From Marmoricola sp. (GTDB taxonomy: Bacteria; Actinomycetota; Actinomycetes; Propionibacteriales; Nocardioidaceae): 64,000 nt of DNA. The position numbers and the translations under genes were made by a program. This document shows, in pieces, positions 53,404 through 62,496 of the stretch. Below the pieces are notes generated by a model. That model saw only the letters and a program-made list of their open reading frames with translations, did no database searches and was not told the DNA's origin. Numbering within the stretch: the first letter of the stretch is position 1; the number at the start of each line of letters is the position of its first letter. Location: positions 97,761-161,760 of the forward strand of contig JAOPYE010000004.1 of NCBI GenBank assembly GCA_025964775.1, written 5' to 3'.

Positions 53404-55155
53404 ATGACTGACAGCAACGAGTCCGGCAGCTCACCCATTCACCTGAGCCGGACCTACAACACCCAGCAGCCCAGCGCGATGCCGTTCGGTCGCTACCGGG
53501 CCTTCGAACCCGTCACCGTCGCCGACCGCACCTGGCCGGACCGGAAGATCACCCACGCGCCACGATGGCTGTCCACCGACCTGCGCGACGGCAACCAGGC
53601 CCTGATCGACCCGATGAGCCCGGCACGCAAGATGAAGATGTTCGACCTCCTGGTCGGCCTGTGCTACAAGGAGATCGAGGTCGGGTTCCCGGCGGCCAGC
53701 CAGACCGACTTCGACTTCGTCCGTCAGCTCGTCGAGGGCGACAGGATCCCCGACGACGTCCGGGTCTCGGTCCTGACCCAGGCGCGCGAGGACCTGATCG
53801 AACGCACCGTCTCCTCGCTGGCCGGCGCCGACAACGCGACGGTGCATCTCTACAACGCCACCGCGCCGCTCTTCCAGCGGGTCGTGTTCGGCGTCAGCGA
53901 GGCCGAGTGCATCGCCATCGCGACCCGCGGCACCGAGTGGGTGATGAAGTACGGCGAGCAGCTGCTCGAGGGCACCTGTTTCGGCTACCAGTACAGCCCG
54001 GAGATCTTCACCCAGACCCCGACCGACTTCGCCCTCGAGGTGTGCGAGCGGGTCTCCGACGTGTGGCAGCCAGAGTCGGGACGCGAGATCATCCTGAACC
54101 TGCCGGCGACGGTCGAGATGTCGACGCCGAACACCTACGCGGACCAGATCGAGTACTTCGGCCGGCACCTGACGCGCCGTGAGCACTCCGCGATCAGCCT
54201 GCACCCGCACAACGATCGGGGCACCGCGGTCGCCGCGACCGAGCTGGCCCTGATGGCCGGTGCCGACCGGGTCGAGGGCTGCCTGTTCGGCCACGGCGAG
54301 CGGACCGGCAACGTCGACCTGGTGACCCTCGCGATGAACCTCTTCAGCCAGGGCATCGACCCGAAGATCGACCTGTCCGACATCGACGAGGTCCGCCGTA
54401 CGGTCGAGTACTGCACCAACCTGCCGGTGCATCCGCGGCACCCGTGGGCAGGCGACCTCGTCTACACCGCCTTCTCCGGGTCGCACCAGGACGCGATCAA
54501 GAAGGGGCTGGAGGACCTCGACCGGATCGCCGACGAGCAGGGGATCCCGGTCGGGGAGGTGCCCTGGGAGGCTCCCTACCTGCCGATCGACCCCAAGGAC
54601 GTCGGCCGCACCTACGAGGCCGTCATCCGGGTCAACAGCCAGTCCGGCAAGGGCGGGGTGGCGTACATCCTCAAGTCCGAGCACAAGCTGGACCTGCCGC
54701 GTCGGCTGCAGATCGAGTTCAGCCGGGTGGTGCAGACCTACACCGACGGCGAGGGCGGCGAGATGACGCCCGAGGCGATCTGGTCGACGTTCGGCGCGGA
54801 GTACCTCGTCCGGGACACGCCGTTGCGCCTCGACTCGGTGCACACCTCCTCGGCAGCCGGGGAGAAGGACCAGCTGACCGTCAAGCTGTTCGTGGACGGT
54901 GAGGAGCGTGAGCTCACCGGCACCGGCAACGGTCCGATCGCAGCGTTCGTCGACATCGTCAACTCGCTCGACGGTGACTGGGACGTCCGCGTCCTCGACT
55001 ACAACGAGCACGCCCTGTCCTCGGGCGGGGATGCGATCGCCGCGGCGTACGTCGAGTGCACCGTGCGCGGCGAGATCCTCTGGGGCGTCGGCCTGGACGC
55101 CAACATCGTGACCGCGTCGCTGAAGGCCGTCGTCTCCGCCATCAACCGCAGCTGA
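53404..55155 (+). CDS. leuA: 2-isopropylmalate synthase (long form)
   Basis: A 583-residue enzyme of the actinobacterial long LeuA type, condensing 2-ketoisovalerate with acetyl-CoA as the first committed step of leucine synthesis. STDLRDGNQALIDPM (catalytic/metal Asp), SLHPHNDRGTAVAATELAL (metal His-x-His), GHGERTGNVDL, and a C-terminal regulatory LeuA dimer domain (residues about 430-583, GPIAAFVDIVNSL...) that binds leucine. SD AGAGG precedes ATG 53404. Confidence 0.96.
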   Translation: MTDSNESGSSPIHLSRTYNTQQPSAMPFGRYRAFEPVTVADRTWPDRKITHAPRWLSTDLRDGNQALIDPMSPARKMKMFDLLVGLCYKEIEVGFPAASQTDFDFVRQLVEGDRIPDDVRVSVLTQAREDLIERTVSSLAGADNATVHLYNATAPLFQRVVFGVSEAECIAIATRGTEWVMKYGEQLLEGTCFGYQYSPEIFTQTPTDFALEVCERVSDVWQPESGREIILNLPATVEMSTPNTYADQIEYFGRHLTRREHSAISLHPHNDRGTAVAATELALMAGADRVEGCLFGHGERTGNVDLVTLAMNLFSQGIDPKIDLSDIDEVRRTVEYCTNLPVHPRHPWAGDLVYTAFSGSHQDAIKKGLEDLDRIADEQGIPVGEVPWEAPYLPIDPKDVGRTYEAVIRVNSQSGKGGVAYILKSEHKLDLPRRLQIEFSRVVQTYTDGEGGEMTPEAIWSTFGAEYLVRDTPLRLDSVHTSSAAGEKDQLTVKLFVDGEERELTGTGNGPIAAFVDIVNSLDGDWDVRVLDYNEHALSSGGDAIAAAYVECTVRGEILWGVGLDANIVTASLKAVVSAINRS

Positions 55156-55202
55156 CGCGTTTCGACCGCGACGGGGACGGGCGCCGTGGCAGGCTGATCG
55201 CC

Positions 55203-56057
55203 ATGACGCTCGTCTCCGAACGCATCGGGCAGTTCTTCCACGAGGACCGCCGCCTCGAGTACACCGAGTACGGCAGCGGCGACGACTGGGTCGTGCTCGT
55301 CCCCGGCCAGCTGATGCCGCGCCGGATGCACCAGCCGCTGGCGCGCAAGCTCGCTGCGGCAGGTGGGCACGTCGTGACCCTGGACCTGCTCGGCCACGGG
55401 CGCTCGGACCGCCCGGCGGACCCGCTGCTGTACTCGACGACCGCCTTCGGCGAGCAGGTCATCGCCCTGCTCGACCACCTCGACGCCGACCGGGCCGTCC
55501 TCGGCGGGACCTCGCTCGGCGCGAACGTTGCTCTCGAGGCCGCACTGGCCGCACCGGAGCGGGTGACCGGACTACTGCTGGAGATGCCGGTGCTGGACAA
55601 CGCCGTCGAGGTCGGCATGCTCACCTCGGCGCCACTGCTGTTCGCCGCCCGGTTCGCCCCGCTCGCCGTGCGGGGCGTCAGGATGCTGTCCCGCGCGGTG
55701 CCCCGCGGGATCGTGCCGTTCTGGGTCGGCGTCGGCCTGGACACGCTCGACCAGCGGCCCGCCGCCATGGCCGCCACGGTGCACGGCATCTTCTTCGGAC
55801 GGCTCGGACCGCCGGCATCCCAGCGGGCGGGGATCGACGTACCGGCGTTGGTGATCGGGCACCCCTACGACCCGGTGCACCCGGTCGCGGATGCGCAGAT
55901 GCTCGCCGAGGAGCTGACCGGATCCCGGTACGTCGCCGCCACCACCGTCCTGGAGTGGCGGGTGCACCCGGACCGGCTCGACCGGGCCGCGCTCGAGTTC
56001 GTCACCGAGTGCTTCCGGCACCCTGACGCCGGCAGGATGCTCGGGGCATCCTCGTAG
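55203..56057 (+). CDS. Alpha/beta hydrolase
   Basis: A 284-residue alpha/beta hydrolase. WVVLVPGQLMPRRMHQPLA (oxyanion region), LDLLGHGRSDRP, the nucleophile elbow LGGTSLGANVALEAAL with Ser in GTSLG, and a late acidic/His region (GHPYDPVHPVADA and HPDRLDR). Substrate unknown. ATG 55203; the upstream in-frame starts lie inside leuA. Confidence 0.83.
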   Translation: MTLVSERIGQFFHEDRRLEYTEYGSGDDWVVLVPGQLMPRRMHQPLARKLAAAGGHVVTLDLLGHGRSDRPADPLLYSTTAFGEQVIALLDHLDADRAVLGGTSLGANVALEAALAAPERVTGLLLEMPVLDNAVEVGMLTSAPLLFAARFAPLAVRGVRMLSRAVPRGIVPFWVGVGLDTLDQRPAAMAATVHGIFFGRLGPPASQRAGIDVPALVIGHPYDPVHPVADAQMLAEELTGSRYVAATTVLEWRVHPDRLDRAALEFVTECFRHPDAGRMLGASS

Positions 56058-56145
56058 ATCCGTCACATTTGTCCCAATGACCGCGCCTCGTTGCGAGACG
56101 ACCACTACCCTCGGCCGTGGGGTCTCGTGAACGGGGGTTGGTCCG

Positions 56146-57801
56146 ATGCGCTCGAGGTCAGCGCTCATCCTGGGTATTCAGCATCTGCTCGGACGCGAGC
56201 ATGCTGACCCGCGCGTGGCCCAGTACCTCTTCCTGATCCCGGTGATCGGCGATGCCGCCTGGGTCAGGCTGCACGGGTCAGCGCACCTCGCAGACACCTA
56301 CCTGGCGGGCCTGATCATCGCCGGCGTTGCGACCGTCCTGGCCCTGGTGGTGGGCTTCAACGTGCTCGCCGATCGCTGGAGCATCGTGGTCCCTGTCCTG
56401 GACCTCGTGGCCCTCTCTAGCATGCGCCTCTCGCCGGAGAGCACCGTCGGCATCGTGCTGGTCTTCCCGGCCATCTGGCTCGGGCTCCAGTTCGGGCGGC
56501 GCGGGGTCTACACGACCGTGTTCACGGTGCTGGCCACCGTGGTCGGACCGATCCTCGTGCACCACGAGAGCAGCCCGAGTGTCGCCAGGACCGTGCAGGA
56601 ACTCGTGCTGGCGAGCATCTGCGTCGGGGTCGTCACGGTGACCGCCGACATGTGGCAGTCCAAGGTCGCCGAGGCAGCGGACGCGCAGCGGATGCTCGAG
56701 CGCGCCGTCGGTGACAGCGCGGAGCAGCGACGCTTCAACGAGGCGATCCTCAACAGCGTCGACGTCGGCCTGCTCGCCCTGGACGCCGGGGGCCGCGTGC
56801 ACTCGATGAACCCGCGGCACCAGCGCTTCCTGGAGACGGTCGGCGGGATCGAGGGGCCGCTCGACCGGGCGGGTCGCACCTTCGGCCCGGACGGGTTCAC
56901 CGAGCTCGCCGCGGAGGAGCTCCCGACCTGGCGGGCGATGCACGGGGAGACCCTGCGCGACTACCTGATCTGGATCGGCGAGGACCTGGCCACCCGACAC
57001 GCCTTCGCCGTCTCGGTCTCACCGTTCTTCACCGCGGACGGCGGGTTCGACGGCGCTGTGCTGGCCTACCACGACATCACCGAGCTGATGACGGCTGCCC
57101 GCCTCAAGGACGAGTTCGTGGCCACGGTCAGCCATGAGCTGCGGACCCCGCTGACCTCGATCGTCGGGTACGTCGACGTCCTCCTTGAGGACGTCCAGGG
57201 CATCCCGGCCGACGCCCGGCCGTTCCTGCTCACCGTGCAGCGCAACGCGCGCCGGTTGCACCGCCTGGTCGACGACCTGCTCTCCGACGCCCTCAAGCTC
57301 GGCAAGGCCGAGCTGCACCTGGGCCGGATCTCCTTCGCCGCCGTGGTCCGGGCGTCCGCGGTCGAGGCGGAGAAGTCCGCGCTGGCTGCGGGGCTCGGTT
57401 TCAACGTCTCGATCGGCCGGGCGATCCTCGAGATCAGCGGCGACAGCGAGCGACTCTCCCAGGTCATCGACAACGTCTTCAACAACGCGATCAAGTTCAC
57501 CCCGCGGGGTGGGTCGATCACCGGGCAGGTCCAGCGCGAGGGCCGCGATGCCGTCGTACGGATCACGGACACGGGGCGCGGCATCCCACCGGACGAGCTC
57601 GAGGACGTCTTCGTGAAGTTCTACCGCTCACCCGGGGTCCAGACCGACGCGATTCCGGGTACCGGGCTGGGTCTGGCGATCTCCCGGACGATCATCGAGG
57701 CGCACGGCGGGACCATCGAGGTGACGAGCACCGTCGGCGTCGGCACCACGCTGGAGATCCGGCTGCCACTCGCCGGGCCGCGCGTCGCACGACTTGCCTG
57801 A
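56146..57801 (+). CDS. Orphan membrane sensor histidine kinase
   Basis: A 551-residue kinase: about five N-terminal transmembrane helices (residues 28-170), a coiled coil, a PAS-like domain (about 200-310), the HisKA domain with H330 in VATVSHELRTPLTSIVGY, and an ATPase domain with N box VFNNAIKFTPRG, G1 DTGRGIPPDE and G2 GTGLGLAISRTII. No response regulator lies beside it, so its partner is elsewhere. The signal is unknown. Confidence 0.9.
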   Translation: MRSRSALILGIQHLLGREHADPRVAQYLFLIPVIGDAAWVRLHGSAHLADTYLAGLIIAGVATVLALVVGFNVLADRWSIVVPVLDLVALSSMRLSPESTVGIVLVFPAIWLGLQFGRRGVYTTVFTVLATVVGPILVHHESSPSVARTVQELVLASICVGVVTVTADMWQSKVAEAADAQRMLERAVGDSAEQRRFNEAILNSVDVGLLALDAGGRVHSMNPRHQRFLETVGGIEGPLDRAGRTFGPDGFTELAAEELPTWRAMHGETLRDYLIWIGEDLATRHAFAVSVSPFFTADGGFDGAVLAYHDITELMTAARLKDEFVATVSHELRTPLTSIVGYVDVLLEDVQGIPADARPFLLTVQRNARRLHRLVDDLLSDALKLGKAELHLGRISFAAVVRASAVEAEKSALAAGLGFNVSIGRAILEISGDSERLSQVIDNVFNNAIKFTPRGGSITGQVQREGRDAVVRITDTGRGIPPDELEDVFVKFYRSPGVQTDAIPGTGLGLAISRTIIEAHGGTIEVTSTVGVGTTLEIRLPLAGPRVARLA

Positions 57802-57825
57802 GCGCCGGCGAGAGAGACTGGGACA

Positions 57826-58554
57826 GTGCCCCTCTACAGCGATGAAGCGATCGTGCTCCGCACGCGCAAGCTCGCGGAGGCCGACCGGATCATCACCCTG
57901 CTCACCCGCGAGCACGGCATCGTCCGGGCGGTCGCCAAGGGGGTGCGCCGTACCACCAGCCGTTTCGGCTCGCGGCTCGAACCCTTCACCCACGTCGACC
58001 TGCAGCTCGCCGAGGGCCGCAACCTCGACACCATCACCCAGGCCGTGACCCTGGCGCCCTTCGGGGAGGCGATCAGCTCCGACTACGACCGGTACACGAC
58101 CGCCTCGGTGATGCTGGAGACCGCAGAGCGCCTGGTCGCCGAGGAGCGCGAGCCGGCCGTGCAGCAGTACCTGCTCCTCGTCGGGGGCCTGCGGGCCATG
58201 GCGGCCGGCGAGCACCGGGCCTCGGACGTGATGGACTCGTTCGTGCTGCGGTCACTGTCGGTGGCGGGGTATGCGCCGTCGTTCGACACGTGCGCACGGT
58301 GTGGTGCCGAGGGCCCGCACCGCGCGTTCCACCCGGCCTCGGGTGGCGTGCTGTGCGCCGACTGCCGGATGCCCGGATCCGCCCAGCCCACGGCCGCGAC
58401 CGTCCGACTGCTCGGCGCGCTGCTCGCGGGTGACTGGGCGGTGGTGGACGCTGCCGAGGACCGCGACCGTCGAGAGGCCCGCGGCCTGGTCTCGGCGTAC
58501 CTGGCCTGGCACCTCGAGCGCGGGCTCCGATCGCTGCCCTACGCCACCAGTTGA
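57826..58554 (+). CDS. recO: DNA repair protein RecO
   Basis: A 242-residue protein: an N-terminal OB fold (YSDEAIVLRTRKLAEADRIITLLTREHGIVRAVAKGVRR), a helical part and a Cys4 zinc motif (CARCGAEGPHRAFHPASGGVLCADC). Promotes RecA loading in RecFOR recombination. It precedes uppS as in many actinobacteria. GTG 57826. Confidence 0.94.
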   Translation: MPLYSDEAIVLRTRKLAEADRIITLLTREHGIVRAVAKGVRRTTSRFGSRLEPFTHVDLQLAEGRNLDTITQAVTLAPFGEAISSDYDRYTTASVMLETAERLVAEEREPAVQQYLLLVGGLRAMAAGEHRASDVMDSFVLRSLSVAGYAPSFDTCARCGAEGPHRAFHPASGGVLCADCRMPGSAQPTAATVRLLGALLAGDWAVVDAAEDRDRREARGLVSAYLAWHLERGLRSLPYATS

Positions 58555-58569
58555 GTAGGGTCGGCGTCC

Positions 58570-59379
58570 GTGCGTAGAAGTCGTCGCGAGTCCGCAGCCC
58601 CTCGATCGTTCGCGCGGCCCGAGCCGCACCCCAGTGGCGCGCGGCCGCCGGCCATCCCGGCGGACCTGGTCCCGGCGCATGTCGCGGTGATCATGGACGG
58701 CAACGGTCGCTGGGCCAACCAGCGTGGCCTTCCGCGCACGGCGGGTCACGAACGCGGCGAGCAGGCGCTGGTCGAGGTCGTCAAGGGGGCCATCGAGATC
58801 GGCGTGAAGGCGGTCTCGGCGTACGCGTTCTCGACCGAGAACTGGTCGCGGTCGCCCGACGAGGTGAAGTTCCTGATGGGCTTCAACCGCGACGTCGTAC
58901 GCCGGCGCCGCGAGGAGCTGCACGCGCTCGGGGTCCGGGTCCGGTGGGCCGGTCGCGAGCCTCGGTTGTGGCGCTCGGTGATCAGAGAACTCCGGGTCGC
59001 CGAGGAGCTCACCGCCGACAACGACGTCCTGACGCTGACGATGTGCGTGAACTACGGAGGCCGTGCCGAGATCGCCGACGCCGCGCGCAACCTGGCCCTC
59101 GACGTGGCCGCCGGGAAGGTCAAGCCCCAGCGCATCGACGAGCGCACCTTCGCGCGCTACCTGTACGTGCCCGAGCAACCCGAGGCCGACATGGTCTGGC
59201 GTACGTCGGGGGAGGAGCGGCTGAGCAACTTCATGCTCTGGCAGGCGGCGTACTCGGAGTTCGTCTTCACTGACGTGCTCTGGCCCGACGTCGATCGGAT
59301 CGAGCTCTGGAAGGCGGTCGAGATCTACGCCAAGCGGCATCGAAAATTTGGTGCCGCGGAAGACACCTCCGCTGGTTGA
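58570..59379 (+). CDS. uppS: Z-type (undecaprenyl/decaprenyl) diphosphate synthase
   Basis: A 269-residue cis-prenyltransferase making the polyprenyl carrier for lipid I/II. HVAVIMDGNGRWANQRGLPRTAGHERG (catalytic Asp and IPP loop), VSAYAFSTENWSRSPDEV and RTSGEERLSNFMLWQAAYSEFVF are diagnostic. GTG 58570 has TAGGGT (58556-58561) 8 nt upstream. Its last Gly codon and stop (GGT TGA) lie in a REP-like repeat. Confidence 0.95.
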   Translation: MRRSRRESAAPRSFARPEPHPSGARPPAIPADLVPAHVAVIMDGNGRWANQRGLPRTAGHERGEQALVEVVKGAIEIGVKAVSAYAFSTENWSRSPDEVKFLMGFNRDVVRRRREELHALGVRVRWAGREPRLWRSVIRELRVAEELTADNDVLTLTMCVNYGGRAEIADAARNLALDVAAGKVKPQRIDERTFARYLYVPEQPEADMVWRTSGEERLSNFMLWQAAYSEFVFTDVLWPDVDRIELWKAVEIYAKRHRKFGAAEDTSAG

Positions 59380-59408
59380 GGAGGTTGCGCAGCAACCGTC
59401 TCGAAACC
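59374..59408. repeat. REP-like palindrome, copy 1
   Basis: A 35-bp element of the form GGTTGAGGAG, hairpin, GTCTCGAAACC. The inner hairpin here is GGTTGC-GCA-GCAACC (59383-59397). The outer ends pair as GGTTGAG with CTC(GA)AACC. It shares its frame and length with copy 2 at 62447-62481 and overlaps the uppS stop codon. Confidence 0.8.
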
Positions 59409-59446
59409 TGGCGGATTCAGCACTCTGAGCACGTCGGTGAAGATCT

Positions 59447-60601
59447 CTAGGGTGAGGCTGACATCGGTGCGTCGACCGCCTTCATCAGCCGGACCTCAGG
59501 CCTGGCCGGAACTTCGTCAGCCAGGAACCAGCGGAACGCCAACATGCCGCGCTGGTTGTCCAGCGTCGTCACGGCATTGGGGTGGGCGAGCTGGGTCCGG
59601 GCGACCACGATCGTGATCGAGCCGTCGGAGTTCTTCACCGCGGTGTGGTTGTTCAGCGACGTCGTGCCGTCGGCGGCGTTGTGGCCTGCCATGTACTCGC
59701 TCCACGGCATGAAGTTCCAGAAGCGGAAGGAGTTCGGCGGCCGGTACGTCAGCACCAGCGCCTCGTCAGGAGCCAGGTCGTAGCTGCCGAAGCAGTAGGT
59801 GGCATCGGTCGCCGACCATCCGAAGTTGAAGTCCGGGACGCGGTACGGCTCGGCGAGGGTGTTCACCCCGTCCGGGGTCTCGTGGCCCAGGCCGAGCCGG
59901 TCCTCGGCGACGCGCTCCTTGATCGCCATCGGCACGATCATGAACATCGTGCGCATCCAGGTCAGCGTCGAGCGCAGCGCCTTCGCGGTCGCCGCGTCCG
60001 AGCGGACGATCGGGGCGGGCTCGTCGAGGCACTCGATGTGCCAGTCGACAAGACGTCCGGTCAGTGGATCGGCCTGGTAGTCGCGGGTCAGCGCCGCGGC
60101 TGTGTCCGGGGTCGACTGGATCCAGGGCCCGTCGTACCCGGCCGGCCTGGTCGCGCCGAGGTAGAAGGAGAACCGACCGTCGTCGTCGACGTCGAGGTCG
60201 GAGTCCTTGACGACGCCGATCACCTTGTCCGACCACGCGCCCGGGGCGGGTTCGTTGTAGACGGTCACGGAGAAGTACGCGCTGTCGTTCCGGGTGCCCC
60301 AGATCCGGTAGGTCCGCGCCGGGTCGAGGACCGCGAACGCGTACGCCGCATCGGTGTTGTCGCCGCCCCAGCGGCGGTCGCGACGCACGGGTGTGACGGT
60401 GTCCACCCAGACCGGCCGGCTCGTCTCCGGGTAGAGGTAGATGTCCAGGCCGACCCCGAGGATGGTGGTCAGCATCCGGTAGCCGTTGACCACGCCGGTC
60501 TCGGTCGTCACCGCGCGGTCGCCCTCCAGGAAGGTTGCTTGCAGCTCGCCCAGTCCCGCCAACAGCTCGTTCCACGCGGTGGTCGATTCCCAGTCAGTCA
60601 T
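59447..60601 (-). CDS. DUF1214 domain protein
   Basis: A 384-residue protein with a DUF1214-like beta-rich C-terminal region (FRFWNFMPWSEYMAGHNAADGTTSLNNHTAVKNSDGSITIVVAR) and an upstream part with YLYPETSRPVWVDTVTPVRRDRRWGGDNTDAAYAFAVLDPARTYRIWGTR. No signal peptide is seen. Function unknown. ATG 60601 overlaps the stop of the TetR gene by 4 bp, so the two are co-expressed. Confidence 0.8.
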   Translation of the reverse strand: MTDWESTTAWNELLAGLGELQATFLEGDRAVTTETGVVNGYRMLTTILGVGLDIYLYPETSRPVWVDTVTPVRRDRRWGGDNTDAAYAFAVLDPARTYRIWGTRNDSAYFSVTVYNEPAPGAWSDKVIGVVKDSDLDVDDDGRFSFYLGATRPAGYDGPWIQSTPDTAAALTRDYQADPLTGRLVDWHIECLDEPAPIVRSDAATAKALRSTLTWMRTMFMIVPMAIKERVAEDRLGLGHETPDGVNTLAEPYRVPDFNFGWSATDATYCFGSYDLAPDEALVLTYRPPNSFRFWNFMPWSEYMAGHNAADGTTSLNNHTAVKNSDGSITIVVARTQLAHPNAVTTLDNQRGMLAFRWFLADEVPARPEVRLMKAVDAPMSASP

Positions 60602-61170
60602 GTGCCGGTGCCTTCCGTGATGAGATCGGTGATGCGGTCGATCCAGACGCTTCTGGTCGGTTCCTCGGCGAGGTCGTCGGGGTGCAGCAGCAGTGCGAAG
60701 AAGGCGGCTCCGGCGATGACGTCGAGCAGGGGCTGCTCGATCCCCACGAGTGCTCCCGAGGCGAACCGCTCGAGCAGCGCCCGGTGCAGGCTCGGGTCGG
60801 CGGTGATCGCGGCCACCAGGCCGGGTGCCGCGGCTCTCGCAACCGGGTCGGAGAACGCCGCGAGCGCTCCCGCGACCATCGAGCGGATCTCCTCCGTCGT
60901 CGACCCGCTGCTCTCGAAGGGTCCGGTCAGCACGGCTGGGAACGCGGCTTCGTGGACCAGGTGCGCCAGGCTCGGCCACCGGCGGTAGAGCGCCGGACGT
61001 GTCGTGCCGGCACGCTCGGCGATCGCGGTGAGGGTCAGGTCCGCGTACCCCTGCTCGACCAGGAGCTCGGCGGTCGCGCGCAGGACCGCGTCGTCGATGC
61101 GCCCCTCACGGGGTCGACCGGTGCGTGGCCTGCCGGGGCTCTGGTCAGTCAGAGATGTCTGTGTCACCAT
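60598..61170 (-). CDS. TetR-family transcriptional regulator
   Basis: A 190-residue regulator with an N-terminal HTH (RIDDAVLRATAELLVEQGYADLTLTAIAERAGTTRPALYRRWPSLAHLV, about residues 24-72) and a variable ligand domain. It is divergent from the sulfotransferase across 40 bp holding a palindrome, so it probably controls both itself with DUF1214 and the sulfotransferase. The ligand is unknown. Confidence 0.88.
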   Translation of the reverse strand: MVTQTSLTDQSPGRPRTGRPREGRIDDAVLRATAELLVEQGYADLTLTAIAERAGTTRPALYRRWPSLAHLVHEAAFPAVLTGPFESSGSTTEEIRSMVAGALAAFSDPVARAAAPGLVAAITADPSLHRALLERFASGALVGIEQPLLDVIAGAAFFALLLHPDDLAEEPTRSVWIDRITDLITEGTGT

Positions 61171-61191
61171 TCCGATACAGAGCGTAACGGA
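61171..61191. promoter_or_regulatory. Candidate TetR operator
   Basis: TCCGATAC-N5-GTAACGGA is an imperfect palindrome (7 of 8 positions match) adjacent to the TetR start codon in the divergent 40-bp gap. Size and symmetry suit a TetR dimer. On the minus strand it also contains TACGCT, a possible -10. Confidence 0.5.
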
Positions 61192-61210
61192 AGTAGTCGA
61201 GGAGCACCAG

Positions 61211-62452
61211 ATGGTCGACGCAGTCCACCTCACCGATCTCGCCGAGCCGAGGTTCCCGGCCGAGGTCACGGCGATCCTCGAGGTGATGGCCCCGATGGCC
61301 GCCGACCTCCGGCTCGACGCCGACCAGCTGCACGCCATGGCGCGCGAGCAGACCGGACTGCGCGACTTCGGTCCGAGGGACTACGAGTCGCGCCTGGGCG
61401 TGCTGCTCGACGCGATGAACGCGATGGAAGGCCTCACGTCGGCCGGCCTCCTCGGCCTGCACACGCAGCTGTTGCAGCTGCTCAAGAACCGGCTCCTGCT
61501 GGTCGACCTGCTCGGGCGGCATCCCGAGATCGCGGAGATCGAGCTCGTCCCGCCGGTGGTCATCGCCGGCCTCCCGCGCACCGGTACGACGCACCTGCAC
61601 AACCTGCTCTCCGCCGGCCCCACCTTCCGTTCCCTGCCGTACTGGGAGAGCCTCGAGCCGTTTCCGACGGCCGCCGAGGGTGACGACCCGGCACCGCGAA
61701 AGGAGCGGACCGGCCAGGCGGTCTGGTTCGCGAACGAGGCGATGCCCTACTTCGCCCGGATGCACGAGATGACCACCGATCATGTGCACGAGGAGATCCA
61801 GCTCCTGGCCAACGACTTCTCCACGATGTTCTTCGAGACCGTCGCCGAGGTGCCGGCCTGGCGTGATCACTACCGGGCCAGCGACCAGACGCCGCACTAC
61901 GCGCACCTGCGCGTCCAGCTGCAGGCGCTCCAGCACCTGCGGGGCGGACGTCGCTGGCTGCTGAAGTCCCCGCAGCACCTCGAACAGCTGCCGGTGCTGG
62001 CCGAGGTCTTCGGTGGTGCCACCGTCGTGGTCACCCATCGTGACCCGGTGGCCGTCGCGGTCTCGATGGCGACGATGATCGCCTACACCGCGCGGATGCA
62101 CCGGGATCCGGTGCCGGTCGCGCGGCTGGCGGCGTACTGGGTGGACCGGGTCGCCCTGATGCTGGACAGCCTGGTGGCCGACCGCGACGCGATCGGGCCG
62201 GAGAACTCGGTGGACGTGCGTTTCGACCACTTCATGGCCGACGACCTCGGTACCGCACGTCGCGTCTACGAGCTCGCCGGCGAACCGGTGTCCGGAGAGG
62301 CGGAGGCGGCGATGACGGCCTACCTGGCCGGTCACCAGCGTGATCGGCACGGCCGGATCGACTACCGCGCAGCCGACCTCGGCCTCGACCCGGACGAGCT
62401 GCGTGAGCGCTTTGCCGGTTACACCGCGCGCTTCCTCTCTCCCGATGGTTGA
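61211..62452 (+). CDS. Sulfotransferase-family protein
   Basis: A 413-residue PAPS-dependent sulfotransferase-fold protein. The 5'-phosphosulfate loop is VVIAGLPRTGTTHLHNLL (about 116-133) and the 3'-phosphate region VVTHRDPVAVAVSMATMI; WLLKSPQHLEQLPVL is conserved in this actinobacterial subgroup. Substrate unknown. ATG 61211 has a good SD (GAGGAG). Its last Gly codon and stop are supplied by the REP-like repeat. Confidence 0.86.
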   Translation: MVDAVHLTDLAEPRFPAEVTAILEVMAPMAADLRLDADQLHAMAREQTGLRDFGPRDYESRLGVLLDAMNAMEGLTSAGLLGLHTQLLQLLKNRLLLVDLLGRHPEIAEIELVPPVVIAGLPRTGTTHLHNLLSAGPTFRSLPYWESLEPFPTAAEGDDPAPRKERTGQAVWFANEAMPYFARMHEMTTDHVHEEIQLLANDFSTMFFETVAEVPAWRDHYRASDQTPHYAHLRVQLQALQHLRGGRRWLLKSPQHLEQLPVLAEVFGGATVVVTHRDPVAVAVSMATMIAYTARMHRDPVPVARLAAYWVDRVALMLDSLVADRDAIGPENSVDVRFDHFMADDLGTARRVYELAGEPVSGEAEAAMTAYLAGHQRDRHGRIDYRAADLGLDPDELRERFAGYTARFLSPDG

Positions 62453-62481
62453 GGAGGGCCGGCAAGGCCTGTCTCGAAACC
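62447..62481. repeat. REP-like palindrome, copy 2
   Basis: A 35-bp element with the same ends as copy 1 (GGTTGAGGAG ... GTCTCGAAACC) but a different inner hairpin, GGCC-GGCAA-GGCC (62457-62469). It overlaps the sulfotransferase stop codon in the same register as copy 1 overlaps the uppS stop. Confidence 0.8.
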
Positions 62482-62496
62482 CCTTAGCCTGAACGC

